Assembly: GCA_904063045.1 (NCBI GenBank)
Contig: CAJFCJ010000068.1
Span: 112,297-176,296 of the forward strand
Reading direction: 5' to 3'
DNA length: 64,000 bases
From: Dimorphilus gyrociliatus
Lineage: Eukaryota > Annelida > Polychaeta > Dinophilidae
Of the stretch, positions 11,210-22,330 are shown one piece after another. The translations under genes and the position numbers were made by a program. The notes under the pieces were generated by a model. The model saw only the letters and a list, made by a program, of their open reading frames with translations, did not search any database and was not told where the DNA came from. Each line of letters opens with the position of its first letter. Positions within the stretch are counted from its first letter, which is position 1.

Positions 11210-11566
11210 AACAGAAACTACAACCAAGTTGATATTGAAAACCTGAAGAGATTAATGAATATGCTCAATTATAGATATAAAATATGGGAGAATTTATCTC
11301 TGGAAGAGTTCAATACAAAAATAGATTCCCTATCAATAGATTCTCTAAAATCATTTATTTTCTATATAATGAGCCACTGCAATCATCAGGGTTTTGTTTT
11401 AAAGGACAAGCATAGCTACATTAAATATACCAATTTCCTTTATAAAATTACAAAAAAGAAGATATTGGAAAATTTCAATATTCCAATGACAAACACACTT
11501 TTAGATAGAAGACAAACAAAATTTCAAAAATATCTTTATGTTAAAAATAGGGAATGCATCCAGTGA
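11210..11566 (+). pseudogene. caspase-like p20 fragment
   Basis: An open frame (ATG 11255, 103 codons, open further upstream) contains an acidic/polar helix (NLSLEEFNTKIDSL), then DSLKSFIFYIMSHCNHQGF and a KDKHSYIKYTNFLYKI segment. The layout resembles the caspase p20 block around the catalytic histidine (S-F-V-x-x-I-L-S-H-G, then G-D-x-x-x-x-x-L), but the Gly after His is Cys. The QACRG catalytic cysteine block expected next is replaced by CIQ and a stop, followed by an inverted LTR-B fragment at 11652. This would be an inactive fragment. The assignment rests on one motif and is tentative. Confidence 0.3.
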
Positions 11567-11651
11567 AAGATCTTCACAGGAGTTTAGTCAGAGTTTACAT
11601 TCATTTAAAAATAATAATAAGACGAATGAAGAGAACATTTTTGAAGGATAT

Positions 11652-11925
11652 TCTACTTTGTTGTATTGTAATTGTAGGAATTTCTGGTTCGTCACAACTG
11701 TAATCGTCCTTTCCAATCATTTACCAACTTGCCAAAGTACTCAAACAAATAGAACCTTTCAAGTTCGTTCACAAATAGTCTAACAAATGCAATTTCAGTA
11801 GAAATTAATCAACAAAACACCAGTATTTCGTCCAAAGAATATGTATTGAGTAAATGAGTTTCTAGTTCTAAACAAGTAAGTTTAAACAACCAGTTAATGG
11901 TTAAAGAACTGAACTGACAAGCTGG
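11652..11925 (-). repeat. LTR-B fragment, inverted, about 270 bp
   Basis: Reverse complement of the last roughly 270 bp of LTR-B, with long near-identical runs (GTAGGAATTTCTGGTTCGTC, TTTACCAACTTGCCAAAGTAC, AACAAAACACCAGTATTTCG). It is among the least diverged fragments. It loses similarity near 11925, where an inverted-repeat element begins. Confidence 0.8.
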
Positions 11926-11955
11926 GGAAAAGCATTTCCTTTTATACATTTCCAA

Positions 11956-12580
11956 AGCTTGGGTTCAAGCGGTCAACAGATTACAAAGTTGAAATCTGAC
12001 ATTATGGATTTTAATGTGAAAAGCTTTTTTTGAGAGATATTAGATTATTCATAATGTTAATTATTTCTACTAAGCAACCATGTACACATTTGGGGGTTTT
12101 GTATTAAAACAGGAAAAGGAAATTGTATGCATATATTGATTGGCTCCATTCAGTGTGGAGCAAAATGCTCTATTGTTTCATTGAAAAATTTTAACAAAAG
12201 AAATCCAGCTGTCTTTTAGAGGAATGTAAGTGAAGTAGTATGCACTTAGATACAGTGATATATCAGTATTTAGACTTGATAATTAAATGTACATCAGAAA
12301 GACTTATTTCGTATAAATTATAATTCTCAAGCTTTAGAAAGACTTTTATTTAGTAGAATTAGAGTCTAAATTAACAAAGGAATAAACAATATAGAAAAAA
12401 TGCATGTCAAACTTGTTACATGTTTTTATTCAAAAACAGTTGTGGAAGAGGCAGCCTTGTTTTTGCAGTCCCATATGTTTGCCATAAGTCATGCAATAGT
12501 TTTTCATGTTTTTCTTATATGTGCATTGTGAGACCATTACATGTCAACTTCGTAATCTGTTGACCAAGTGAACCCAAGCT
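11956..12580. mobile_element. possible MITE with about 40-bp imperfect inverted repeats
   Basis: AGCTTGGGTTCAAGCGGTCA (11956 onwards) returns as its reverse complement at 12543-12580. About 38 bp pair well, extending with a gap to about 50 bp. The interior has no coding potential. No target duplication is obvious, so it could also be two inverted fragments of another repeat. Confidence 0.5.
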
Positions 12581-13340
12581 GACATTGATGATGAGTTAAT
12601 GACAAACAAGGTTGTCCTGGACTGGAAAAATGTAGTAGCCAGAATTCTAAGCCATTACAATGGAGAATCACAATTTGATATGACAATTAAAGGCCAAGCC
12701 TAAAGGCAAGTGTCTGTCCCCACAAGATCACCAAAGGAATGGTATTGAAAATATAACAGTGGATCATATAGCTTCCCTTGGGAAGATGGTGAGGATAAGG
12801 CAGATACAGGGGAGAATTAGATTGTCGATTTTTCTTATTTTATTTTGTCAAACTGGGCATTTCCTTTGCACAGGCGTACTCAGTTTATTGAAAAGAATAT
12901 CTGAGAAAGTGCAAGAAATTTCTCATTGCCTCTCACAATTTAGTAAGAACTAAATTTAACACACAAAGTCAATAATAGTTATAAGATTATTTGATCAAGT
13001 TAAAACTCCAACAAACAGATGGAAACCAAATAAACACATGGTCATTGGACATGTATTAAAATTTTGGGAAGAGAATGAATATTTATTGATCAATACACTA
13101 AATAACAACAAAATTTCAAACAACATTCCACCCATGATTGTCAAAGGCTTGTTTTCATTTTTGGAATTATTTGAAGATCTACTTTAAGACTTTAATTTTT
13201 CATTCTTTTGTTAAGGGAAAAAAACCACACACAATGAAGACAAAAAACAAGTTTAACTTAAATTTCAATTGAAAAAGAATTTATTATCACGAGAAGAAAA
13301 ATACTGAAATTATTTAACTTTTATTTCTTCTGTCAGATTT
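12581..13340 (+). other. open-frame fragments of unknown origin
   Basis: Plus-strand frames around 12590-12700, 12759-12953 and 12963-13188 read as polar coding-like sequence; the last has WKPNKHMVIGHVLKFWEENE. No family recognised. They may be gag or host exon remnants. Confidence 0.3.
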
Positions 13341-13360
13341 CCAATGAAAAGCTTTTTTAC

Positions 13361-16300
13361 ATGGAAATTGCAAAGAATTTGTTTGTAATTTTATGGATTT
13401 CATTCCAACTATTTTTTGAGACAAAAAATACTTATCTTTCTGGTGATATTTACTTAAATCTCACTAAAAGGCATTCCTATAAAGTTAAAGGAATTTTAAT
13501 GGCAAAATTGTCAAATGACACTACAAATTATTACATAAGATATAAACAATGATCTACCAGCTTTTCCAGAGAAATATGCAAAACATTAGGATACAATGAT
13601 TTCCATTCAACTGCACTCATTCAAGATATATCTGAAGGGAATAGATTCCTCATCTTGTATGATAGAGAAGCTGTTTGTTGTATATTGTAAGTATTAAAAG
13701 AAGAGGATTTTCTTTCTTTATTTCAAATTCAAATTCAAATAGCACTTTGTTTCTTGATGGAAAACAAACAAAGACAAAAAATTCTGCTGTAGTTTTATCT
13801 TGCTTTTTAAAAAATGAGTCATCATGTAAGAGAGAGAGTAAACATTAAATTTTCCATAAAAATTATGGTCCTTTCCCTTTGTTATCTAGTTTTGTTTTTT
13901 CATACATTTTCAAAGGGAAATAACTTTTTAACTACAAAATTAAACAATATTTTTTATCATTTTCAGATCTATTTTCTTTGAAAATTGAACAAAGTAAATT
14001 TGTTGTATTTTTAAGAAAAAGTATGGAAAATTTTCTTGTTCAAGGAAATTTTCAATACAAAAATAATCTATGTAAATCAACTGAATTCTATTACATTAAA
14101 CAAATTGAATATAACTGAAAAGTTGGTGTTTGTGTTAATGTGTTGAACAATGGAAATTATTCAATAGAAGAAGAATTGATAGATCTCAACAAGAAACTTG
14201 AATGTTCTTTTATAGAATTGAAAGGTAAATACTTTTTTTTTTAAATTAGAGAAAAAAAGACTGTTCAAATAATTTTTTCTTTCTAAAAGATTTGGAATTA
14301 AATATTTACAATTCAAAGAGTTCATGGTTATTATTAAAAAAAAAGTACTATAGGATCATATAAAGTAAATGTAACACATTATCTAAAATCCAAAACTATT
14401 AGAATCTTTGTACCATTTTTTATGGCAACTATTGAAAAAAAACTTGCTTGTTCATACCTATGTTCACTTTTAAACAAGACAATAGAAACTGAAATATGTA
14501 GAGATTCCTAATATGATTTTGCAGTTAAATTCTTTCAACTATTTTCTTCATTTCTTATATTTTACAATAAATATTTTCCTTTATTTTTCCATGTTTTTTT
14601 ACCAGGAAGGACAACCAGTTTTTAAAAATTATTTTCAGTTGATGGAATTTTAAAAGATGATATTCAATTTTTCACAATAAAAAACTCCAATAAAATGTCT
14701 ACTTTTGAAGGAATTCTAAAAGCAAGGATATTGAAAGATAATTCTGAATTTTTTGTCAGATATAACCTCGACATTCCAATTATAACATTAAACTCAATTT
14801 GCAAAAAATTAGGCTATAAATCTCTTCATTCTTTACATTTCCCATGGAAAATATCTAAAAAGATGGCTGCTAATAATTCTAGTTTTGTACAAATTCTATA
14901 CAATTTGAATTTTTCCTGTTATATGTAAATTTTTTGAGATCATTAAGAGAGGAAATATCACTGCCCATACTAACAGTTTCTATTGTTTTATCAGTAAAAT
15001 ATACAGGTACGGATGAAAGCGAGTGCAGTTGGTTTTCTGTTTTTTTACAATGCATAATGAACATATTTACAACAACCTTTTATTGCAATAGATCATCTTG
15101 CCCTTATGGACAATATCTGTGCCAAAGGGAAAAATATTGCATTTCTATTAAACAAATACGTGATGGAATAAGTGATTGTTGCCTTGGTGATGACAAATCA
15201 GTCTATTGTCAAAGCAGAAGTGATGAAATTCTTTGTTCATTACAAACAATTGGGGAGGTGCCCAAGGTGGACAGTTGAAAATTTTAAATATTTAAAAAAT
15301 ATCAAAATTAAAGGTTCAATGCCAAAAAAATTTCTACAATCCTCTTTAGACTTAATGATTTTGAGTATTGAAGATGTTCAGTACAATTTTCACTTTTCAT
15401 CCAATCTTTTTCTGAATTTGATTCATTTAAATCTCTTGAACATAACAACCAAGAGTCTAGTGAACAATTTAAAATTCAACTCCTCCATGAAGCTATTACA
15501 ATATCTGGACATTTCTAAAAATCCAATCATTAGCTTATCATTCCTCTCCTCTCACTTCAATTGTACAAATTTAAGATATTTGGATATTTCATCAACAAGC
15601 ATCACTTTTTTGAAAAAATTCGATTTTAAATTATTACATGTCTTTTGGTGTTTTGGAATTACTGGCTTCCTGGGTAACACATTTGTCATTTTCTGGAACT
15701 TTGTTCTTGTAAAAGACTATAGGCTTTACCACCTACTCTTACTATTTAGTGACATTTTAACCTCTTTCTACGTATTATTCATTGGGATAGCAGACGCCTA
15801 TTTTTCAACATCCTATTTGGAGAAGGACGAAAATTGGAGAAATGGTCCCTTCAGCCAATTCTTAGGAGCGAATATGATATTTTTGCTAATCCTCTCCTCA
15901 TTTAGCACAATACTACTAACGTTGGAGTTAATCCATTTTCAAAGTCAATATATGACAAACACACCTACAAATTTATATTCCCTTCAATAATATTCAGTTT
16001 AATCATTTCAAACATTCCATTTATTTATGATAAAAGAATACACAATTCAACACCAATATGTTTCTATATACATATTAGAAAGGAACAGGGTCATTTCTGG
16101 ATAATATCATTCATCCTTTTTGGAATAATAACACCGTTATTTAGCTTTATAATTGGATTTTTATATATAAATATTATAAGAACTTTGTCAAAATTTAGTA
16201 AAGCTTTCGAAAAAAATACAGGTAAAAGGACTGTAAAGAAAAGCATCATAATTATAACAATTTCGAATATTTCAACCTGGACAATATTTTCAATATTAGG

Positions 16301-16555
16301 TTATTCTTTCATTTTCTCGCTTATAGGGCAGTGTAGATAAACAGGAAAATACCATTTTTAAGCCTAACCCTTTTGAAATATTTCACAGGAATAGCATCGT
16401 TCTTTTACAAGAATAAACTCAATAATAGTCAATTAGGCCTATTTGTTTCAATTTTGCTACCTTTAAATTCAATTTTAAATCCATTTTCTCTATCACTCAA
16501 AGAATATATAAGATATAGAAATATGAAGAAGATACTAAGTATTCAAGAAAGGTAG
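13361..16555 (+). pseudogene. SRCR-like - LDLa - LRR - 7TM receptor (LGR/GRL101-like), frameshifted
   Basis: The 5' exon (13361) encodes a hydrophobic leader and an SRCR-like block (REICKTLGYNDF) after an in-frame TGA at 13550. More ectodomain pieces follow (13980-14225), then a second SRCR-like block (SICKKLGYKSL, 14695-14926), an LDLa module (CPYGQYLCQ...CISI, about 15090-15220) and LRR text with LQYLDISKN and LRYLDISST (15280-15640). A 7TM domain follows: TM1 FGITGFLGNTFVI, TM2-3 to about 15960, a frameshift near 15985, TM4-6 in another frame to about 16340, and a third frame with an LPLNSILNPFSL TM7 motif (16373-16555). Domain order matches relaxin-receptor/GRL101-type GPCRs. The TM3 DRY position reads E-L-I, so the arginine is missing. 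Several breaks may be introns, but the frame changes inside the 7TM domain argue for a pseudogene. Confidence 0.65.
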
Positions 16556-16779
16556 GCAAGAATTGTTGCAATCACTCATTTCCTCCCTCTATACCACCAT
16601 TGAACTCTCCTTTCAATCAGAGATTTTTTACTTGTAAAAGTGAGAAATGATACTCTTGACCGAGGTATTTCACCTTCTATACAACTTTACTTTTTTTTCT
16701 CTAATAAAAATCTATCTTCTCCAGTTTCTGACTTTTATAAAAGTTTATAAAGAGGTATTTTTCATTTATAGAAATATTC
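16556..16779. other. spacer before the LTR element
   Basis: AT-rich, no gene. The five bases before the LTR (TATTC) do not match those after the 3' LTR (ATAAT), so no target duplication is clear. Confidence 0.5.
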
Positions 16780-17414
16780 TGTACAACTTTGGTTATATTT
16801 TACATGCTTGAACTCTATTATTTTATGCAACATATACATGTACATCTTAAAACCTACGCAAGAAAATGCTATAACATTGGCCAAACATAAGTCTGATTAG
16901 TCAGCTTGAAGGCTCATCTTTAATTACCAATAAAGGTTTGGCCAGGTTATAATTTAATTAACTTGCCTAGGGTGTGGCCAAGTTATAATTCAATTAACCT
17001 TCCTAAATGTTGAACCTTGTAACATCCTGTTACTAAAGATAAATATGAACTACACATTTCGGCAACTGTAAAGTGATGATTGGATGTCAGAGACAAACCT
17101 CAAAGTATATAAATTCTCATTATTCTCATTTGGCATGCAGCTTCCATCTGGACCCAAGGACCTGGGAAAATCATCTGGAAACAACCTCCACTGGAACCAT
17201 CCATCTACTCCTCAACATTGGAAGACAGTTTGGTAATTTGGCAACCTGCTATTACAAACTATCTACTCTGCTATTGAACTCTCATATTGTTACTTGCTTA
17301 AGTATTATTATTGCGAATAAACCATTTTAATTTAAACATTTGTTTAAAGGTTCGAGTAGAACCAGTATTGTTATAACTTGCAAACGCATAGATTTTGCCA
17401 GCAAGAGCAGTACA
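16780..17414 (+). repeat. 5' LTR of the env-bearing element (LTR-A)
   Basis: Contains a TATA box (TATATAAA, 17106-17113) and a poly(A) signal (AATAAA, 17316-17321). These place U3 as roughly the first 350 bp. It differs from the 3' LTR at four spotted positions, all C/T or G/A changes. Confidence 0.93.
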
Positions 17415-17418
17415 AATT

Positions 17419-17436
17419 TGGCGCAGTCGACAGGAT
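17419..17436 (+). promoter_or_regulatory. primer-binding site, tRNA-Ser type
   Basis: TGGCGCAGTCGACAGGAT starts four bases after the 5' LTR. It is nearly complementary to the 3' end of animal tRNA-Ser, the primer known for the 17.6/297 group of insect errantiviruses. The primer identity is from family knowledge, not tested here. Confidence 0.7.
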
Positions 17437-17474
17437 ATTCTTTTGGTTTATTCAAAAGTTTTGAGAAAGTAAAT

Positions 17475-18496
17475 ATGGCAGAAGGAGGAAATGGAAACGC
17501 CACTGGGGCAGTTACAGACTCTAACCCTTCAACCCAGCAACTCCAACAATTACAATTCAGCCAGCAGGAATGTCAGAAAGGCAACAAAGACTAATTGAAG
17601 ACTATGATAGATTGGTGAGTGAAATGAAAAGAAATCGAATCACAATTCCAACAGATCATGGAGATGGAACACATCACCCAGCACAGAACCCAAATGTTGA
17701 TATCACAACAGTAATTCAAGCATTAAGGGCTGCTTGGGACCGCCCTCAAAGAACTATTCTCAAGTTGTATGATGGAAGCAAGGAGTGTTCAAAATTCAAA
17801 GAAGACTTTAATCAGGCATGTTATGCTTATGGTTGGATAGGAGAAGATGTTGTGAAAGCAAATCTTTTAGATTATTTAACTGGTCCTGCAAAGGATTTGG
17901 TGTTGGCTCTGGATGGAGAGCCTACTGTGGAGGAAATATGGAAAGCCCTCCATGACGAATTTGATCTAGATCCTTTGGAGTATCAGGAGAAATTGCTTAA
18001 CTTAAAGCAAATGAATGGCGAAAGTGTGGTTCAGTTTGTTAATAGAGCAAAGAAATTGATAAAGAGGTTTTCTCCACCTAGACCAATGGAACCACAATTG
18101 CTTGCAACTATGAAGAAATAAAACTGATGGAAAGTTTTACAAAGAGGATTACAACAGGATATTCTACATTTAGTGTACACCTTACATCCTAAATGTCAAA
18201 CATTGGCAGAACTATATGAGGCTGCTAAGCAAGCAGAAACTTCATTAAAACTAACTCAAAGAAAACCGATCACAATGGTGTCAAAATTGGAAACTCAACA
18301 AAGAAAAGAGACCAAAAAGACCCAGGTAATCAGAAAAGATGCTTCTACAGAAACCCCAAATTTCTGGAATAGAAAGCATGTACCTGACAACAAAAATGCT
18401 ACTAAAGAAAAGTTTTCAAGCCAAAAAGTCCAAAGTATGCACCAACTACAACAAATAGGTATTATAAGAAAAATCAACCAGCAAAGACGATACTGA
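17475..18496 (+). pseudogene. gag of the env-bearing element
   Basis: Starts at the ATG at 17475 (MAEGGNGNAT) with a Gln-rich N-terminus. It shifts frame near 17567 and continues to 18121 with a Gag capsid-like core: RTILKLYDGS, FKEDFNQAC, NLLDYLTGPAKDLV, and IWKALHDEFDL. A stop at 18119-18121 is followed by a third frame to 18496 that is lysine-rich. No CCHC zinc knuckle is visible, in line with errantivirus-type Gags, which lack one. It would form the particle core. Frame breaks make it nonfunctional as assembled. Confidence 0.8.
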
Positions 18497-18639
18497 AAGA
18501 GGAACCTAAGCTACAAAAATTAGAAACATTAGACAATGAAAGCATGTCAGAAAACGACGAAGTCAAGATATTCTCTGTTTTTCAGATAGTGACGAATCCA
18601 CTTGTCAGCTGTTACAAAGCAAACAATCTGAGCGAAATG

Positions 18640-18990
18640 CTTCAACATTTATTGGACAATTTGAAACTAATACTGGTTTTAAGTTTGATGCCTTGATAGA
18701 CTCTGGTAGTGACAGATCTTTCATTTCAAAAAAGGTATTAAGACAAGTTCAAGGAAAAGCATCCTTCCCAGAACAAACTGTGAAAAATGCTAGAGATGCT
18801 TCAGGAAATAGCATCGAGATATGTGGAGAAATCATTCTCAGACTTTATTTTAATGAAAAGATTATTACAACNTATTGGGTGTGACTTTCTACAACAAAAT
18901 GGAGCTACCTTGACTTTGGCAGAGACAGATTATACTCCAGCAGGTACAGAAAAGAATTACCCTGTTGGAACACACTTATCTTTCAAAGGG
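18640..18990 (+). pseudogene. first retropepsin domain (PR1), internally damaged
   Basis: FDALIDSGSDRSFISKK gives the retropepsin active site (D-S-G). The flap region follows (SGNSIEICGEI). The C-terminal block (IGCDFLQQNGATL) is in a different frame, after an N at 18872. Compared with the second protease-like region at 22.0-22.3 kb, the strand just before the GCDFL motif appears to be missing, so the N may mark a small deletion or misjoin. Confidence 0.75.
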
Positions 18991-19099
18991 TTTTACCCAG
19001 TTCCTCTTATTATGAAAAAGAATGAGAGTCAAATACATACCCTTCAGACAACAATTGAACAAGAAAATCCCGAGATGAAGAACAAAGTTACCCAAATTC

Positions 19100-20490
19100 T
19101 GGCAAAATATAAAGAAACTATTGCAGAAGACAGATTTGATATTGGCAATCCAGAGGTACCACCCTTGGAAATAACTCTTGAACCAGGTTCAACACCATAT
19201 AGACAAGGCCATATAGAATGCCTCCTCAAAAACAAGAAGAATGTAAGCAACAGATAGCTGAATTGGTAAAAAGCAAAGTTATTCAACCAAGCAAGAGCAA
19301 TTGGGCTTCACCAATTGTTTTCGTAAGAAAGAAGGAAGGTAGTCTACGAATGTGTGTAGATTATAGAAAACTAAACAAAATGACAGTTAAAAACAAGTAT
19401 CCACTGCCAAATCAAGATGATCTTTTTGACCATTTGGGAGGAGGAAATAAATTCTTTTCTACAATGGATTTGACAAGTGCATACCACCACATTAACATCA
19501 AGAAAGAAGATAGGTCTAAAACAGCATTTATTACACCTTTTGGCTTGTTTGAATTTATTAAGATGCCTTTTGGATTAACCAATGCCCTCCTCATTTTAGT
19601 TATGTAATGAATTCATTTGTGCTAAAGGATGTAAAGCATTTGTGCCTAAACTACCTTGATGACATAATAATATTTACCAAGTCGCTGGACCAACATTGGG
19701 AAGCATTGGAGACCATTCTTCAACAGATTCAAAAGTACAATTTTAAGATTAAACTAAGTAAATGTGTGTTTTTGAAAGAACAAGTTCAATTCTTGGGACA
19801 CATTGTATCAGAAAAGGGGATTGAAACAGATAAGTCCAAGACAGATAAATTATATAATTTACAGCCACCAGTGTTTGCAAATTCACTACTAAGCTTTGTT
19901 GCATTTTGTGGCTATTACAGAAAATTTATACAAGATTTTGCAAGAGTAGCTAAACCTCTGTATATGTTAATGAAATACATGGGAAAAAGGATAAATTGCA
20001 ATGGACTGAGGAAGCCAAGCAATCATTTTTCAAGTTGAGAGATGCAGTAGTTAACCCTCCTGTATTACAACTACCTGATTTTGCTAAAGATTTTCACTTA
20101 ACAACAGATGCATCGAATGTAGCTGTAGGAGGAGTTCTTGAACAAGTTTATGTAGATGAGAATGGGAAGAAAACAATGAAACCCATTGCCTACGCTTCAA
20201 AACAATTCAACAATAATCAAATGAAATATGCAGCCTATCAAAAGGAAGCATTTGGGTTTACTGGGTTGTAAAGAAATTTTTACATTACCTTCAAGACAAG
20301 CCATTCTTTTTATATACTGACCATCAGAGTCTAGTACAACATTTAAGCAAAACAAATTGAATGTCAGCACAGCAAAATGGGTCATGGCTTTAATGGATTT
20401 AAAATTTACAATTAACTATGTGACAGGACGAAAAAATAGAGCAGATGCATTAACAAGATTAGAAGAATATACACCCCAAGGAAAGTAACA
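19100..20490 (+). pseudogene. reverse transcriptase and RNase H
   Basis: 19218-19607 holds the RT fingers and first palm blocks (SNWASPIVFVRKK, CVDYRKLN, STMDLTSAYHHI, MPFGLTNA). 19607-20038 holds the catalytic YLDDIIIF, the primer-grip region (VQFLGHIVSEKGI) and CGYYRKFI. The frame breaks directly after FGLTNA. RNase H begins at 19996 (LTTDASNVAVGGVL, Asp present) and continues past a stop at 20271 to YTDHQSL. All Ty3/gypsy landmarks are present in order. It would copy the genomic RNA into cDNA. Broken as assembled. Confidence 0.88.
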
Positions 20491-20550
20491 TTTGAAGAGC
20501 TAATTCATGGAAAGATCAAAAAGGAGAATTCTCCCTCTATTTCAGTTAAA

Positions 20551-21830
20551 ATGGAACAGTATGAACATACACCAGAGTTAACTTTTGTAGCTACCAGTGA
20601 TAACAGTGAAGAGAAAATTGATTTGTCTTCTGTTGACTTACAGTCAGAGCAAGAAAAAGATGTGAATTTAAAATCAATTAAAGAATATTTAACATTGGAT
20701 GGTCAGCTACCTATTCCTTATTTTGGAACTTTTACACCTTTCATAATGGAGATGTTTGTTCACAAGGAAATGATCTGGATTATCCTTGAAGAAAGAAACA
20801 TTCTGGTTTTACCTGACCATTTGATGCTAACTCTGCTCCCTAAATTCCATAAAAATAAAATTCACAATCACCATGGACCCAGAATGACATTACAAATAAT
20901 TACAAAGACCTTTTGGCACCCAAAATTAAAGATTATGATTGAGAATTCAATAAAGGATTGCACTTTGTGTGAACAAATGAATGGTAGGAGTAGAGTATAC
21001 CTTTGGTAGAAACCTTTCACCCTGCATCACCAATGGAGTTGGTAGCCATGGATATAATGGGACCCTTACCCATGGTTAAGTCATACAGATTCATACTTGT
21101 GATAGTGGATCATTTCAGTAGATACACAGTTTTATATGCACTCAAACAGCAAACCAGTAAAGAAATTGCAAACCTTCTTTTCAACAGATTTTTTCCCATT
21201 TTTGGAATTCCAAAACAAATGTTGACAGATCAAGGAAGAAACTTTGTTGGTAAAGCTTTTAAAGAGTTTATGAAGGTATTAGGTATTGAGAAAATCCAAA
21301 CAACAGCTTATAGAAGCCAGAGCAATGGACTAGTTGAACGAAGAAATAGAGAAGTGAGGAAGGAAATCAATAAATTAGTGGTGGAAGAAAATCAGCATAA
21401 CTGGGTTGCAAACCTACCCTTGATTCAAGCATTTTTGAATCAATCACCTGTAGGAAGTACAGACTACCACCCCAGGAACTTCTTTTTGGCACCAGCACAA
21501 GAACACTGGATTGATGTAACAATGCCATACTACCTCTCCTGAAACAAATGTACTATTTGTATTCAATCACCAGCAGCAATTAGTACAGTTAAGAGCTACA
21601 GCCTTCTGTAAATCCATCATGGCAAAAGAACAATATAGGGAAAGAAAGAATAGAAATCTCAATCTTCCAAAATATTTTGAGGTTGATGATGAAGTATTCT
21701 TAAGAAAATGATGCTGCAAGAATTGCAATAACAAAAATCCCTTCTTTAAAATGGTTAGGCCCATACCGAATAACAAAAGTCAATCATCAAAAGTGGATAT
21801 ATGAAATACAAATGGATGATATACATGCAA
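20551..21830 (+). pseudogene. integrase
   Basis: 20551-21009 contains the HHCC zinc domain (HNHHGPR...CTLCEQ). 21003-21542 is the catalytic core with all three acidic residues: VAMD, LTDQG and NGLVERRNR. The C-terminal SH3-like part (SLKWLGPYRITKV, WIYEIQ) is in other frames to about 21830. The core is uninterrupted but is separated from both flanks by frame changes. Confidence 0.88.
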
Positions 21831-21831
21831 G

Positions 21832-22330
21832 TTGGTACATGGTAGCAGATTAAGACTAGCCAATGAATCTAATAAGTTGGAAACAGGGAAAGAAGCAACA
21901 ACAATCTTTCACCTTGTGGAGAAGGAAATAACACACCTCCAATATCTTTCTCAGGTAGAAGGAAGAAATGACTTCCAATTCCGTTTGAAGAATCAAAAAG
22001 GCCAAGAAGTCATTGCCTTGTGTGACACAGGAGCATTGAGATCCTTTATTACTGAAAAAGAAATCAAGTTAATGGATTTACAATTATGGATAAAGAAACA
22101 ATTGGCTTACCAATTATAACTTCAGCTGATGGGAAAGCTTTAAAGCAAAAAGGAAGCGTAAAGCTGAATATCCAATTTGCTGGAGAAAGTATGGAACAGA
22201 ATTTATAGTTATGGAAAATCTAGACATAGCAATAATACTTGGTTGTGATTTCCTACAAACTGTGGGAGCAAACCTCAATTTTGAAGCTAAACAGTGTTCT
22301 CTCAAATTTGATAGAAGGAAAGGGAACCTG
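21832..22330 (+). pseudogene. second retropepsin-like region (PR2) between integrase and env
   Basis: 21832-22119 encodes a leader and VIALCDTGALRSFITEKE, a retropepsin active-site motif (D-T-G). The frame then changes twice (near 22095 and 22190). The C-terminal half (IILGCDFLQTVGANL) is the first part of the 1055-codon env frame. PR1 has the matching pieces in the same order (DSG, GCDFLQ-x-x-GA), so the two are homologous. Retroelements normally have one protease between Gag and RT. This could be an internal duplication, a recombination scar or a domain acquired with env. As assembled it is not continuous. Confidence 0.7.
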
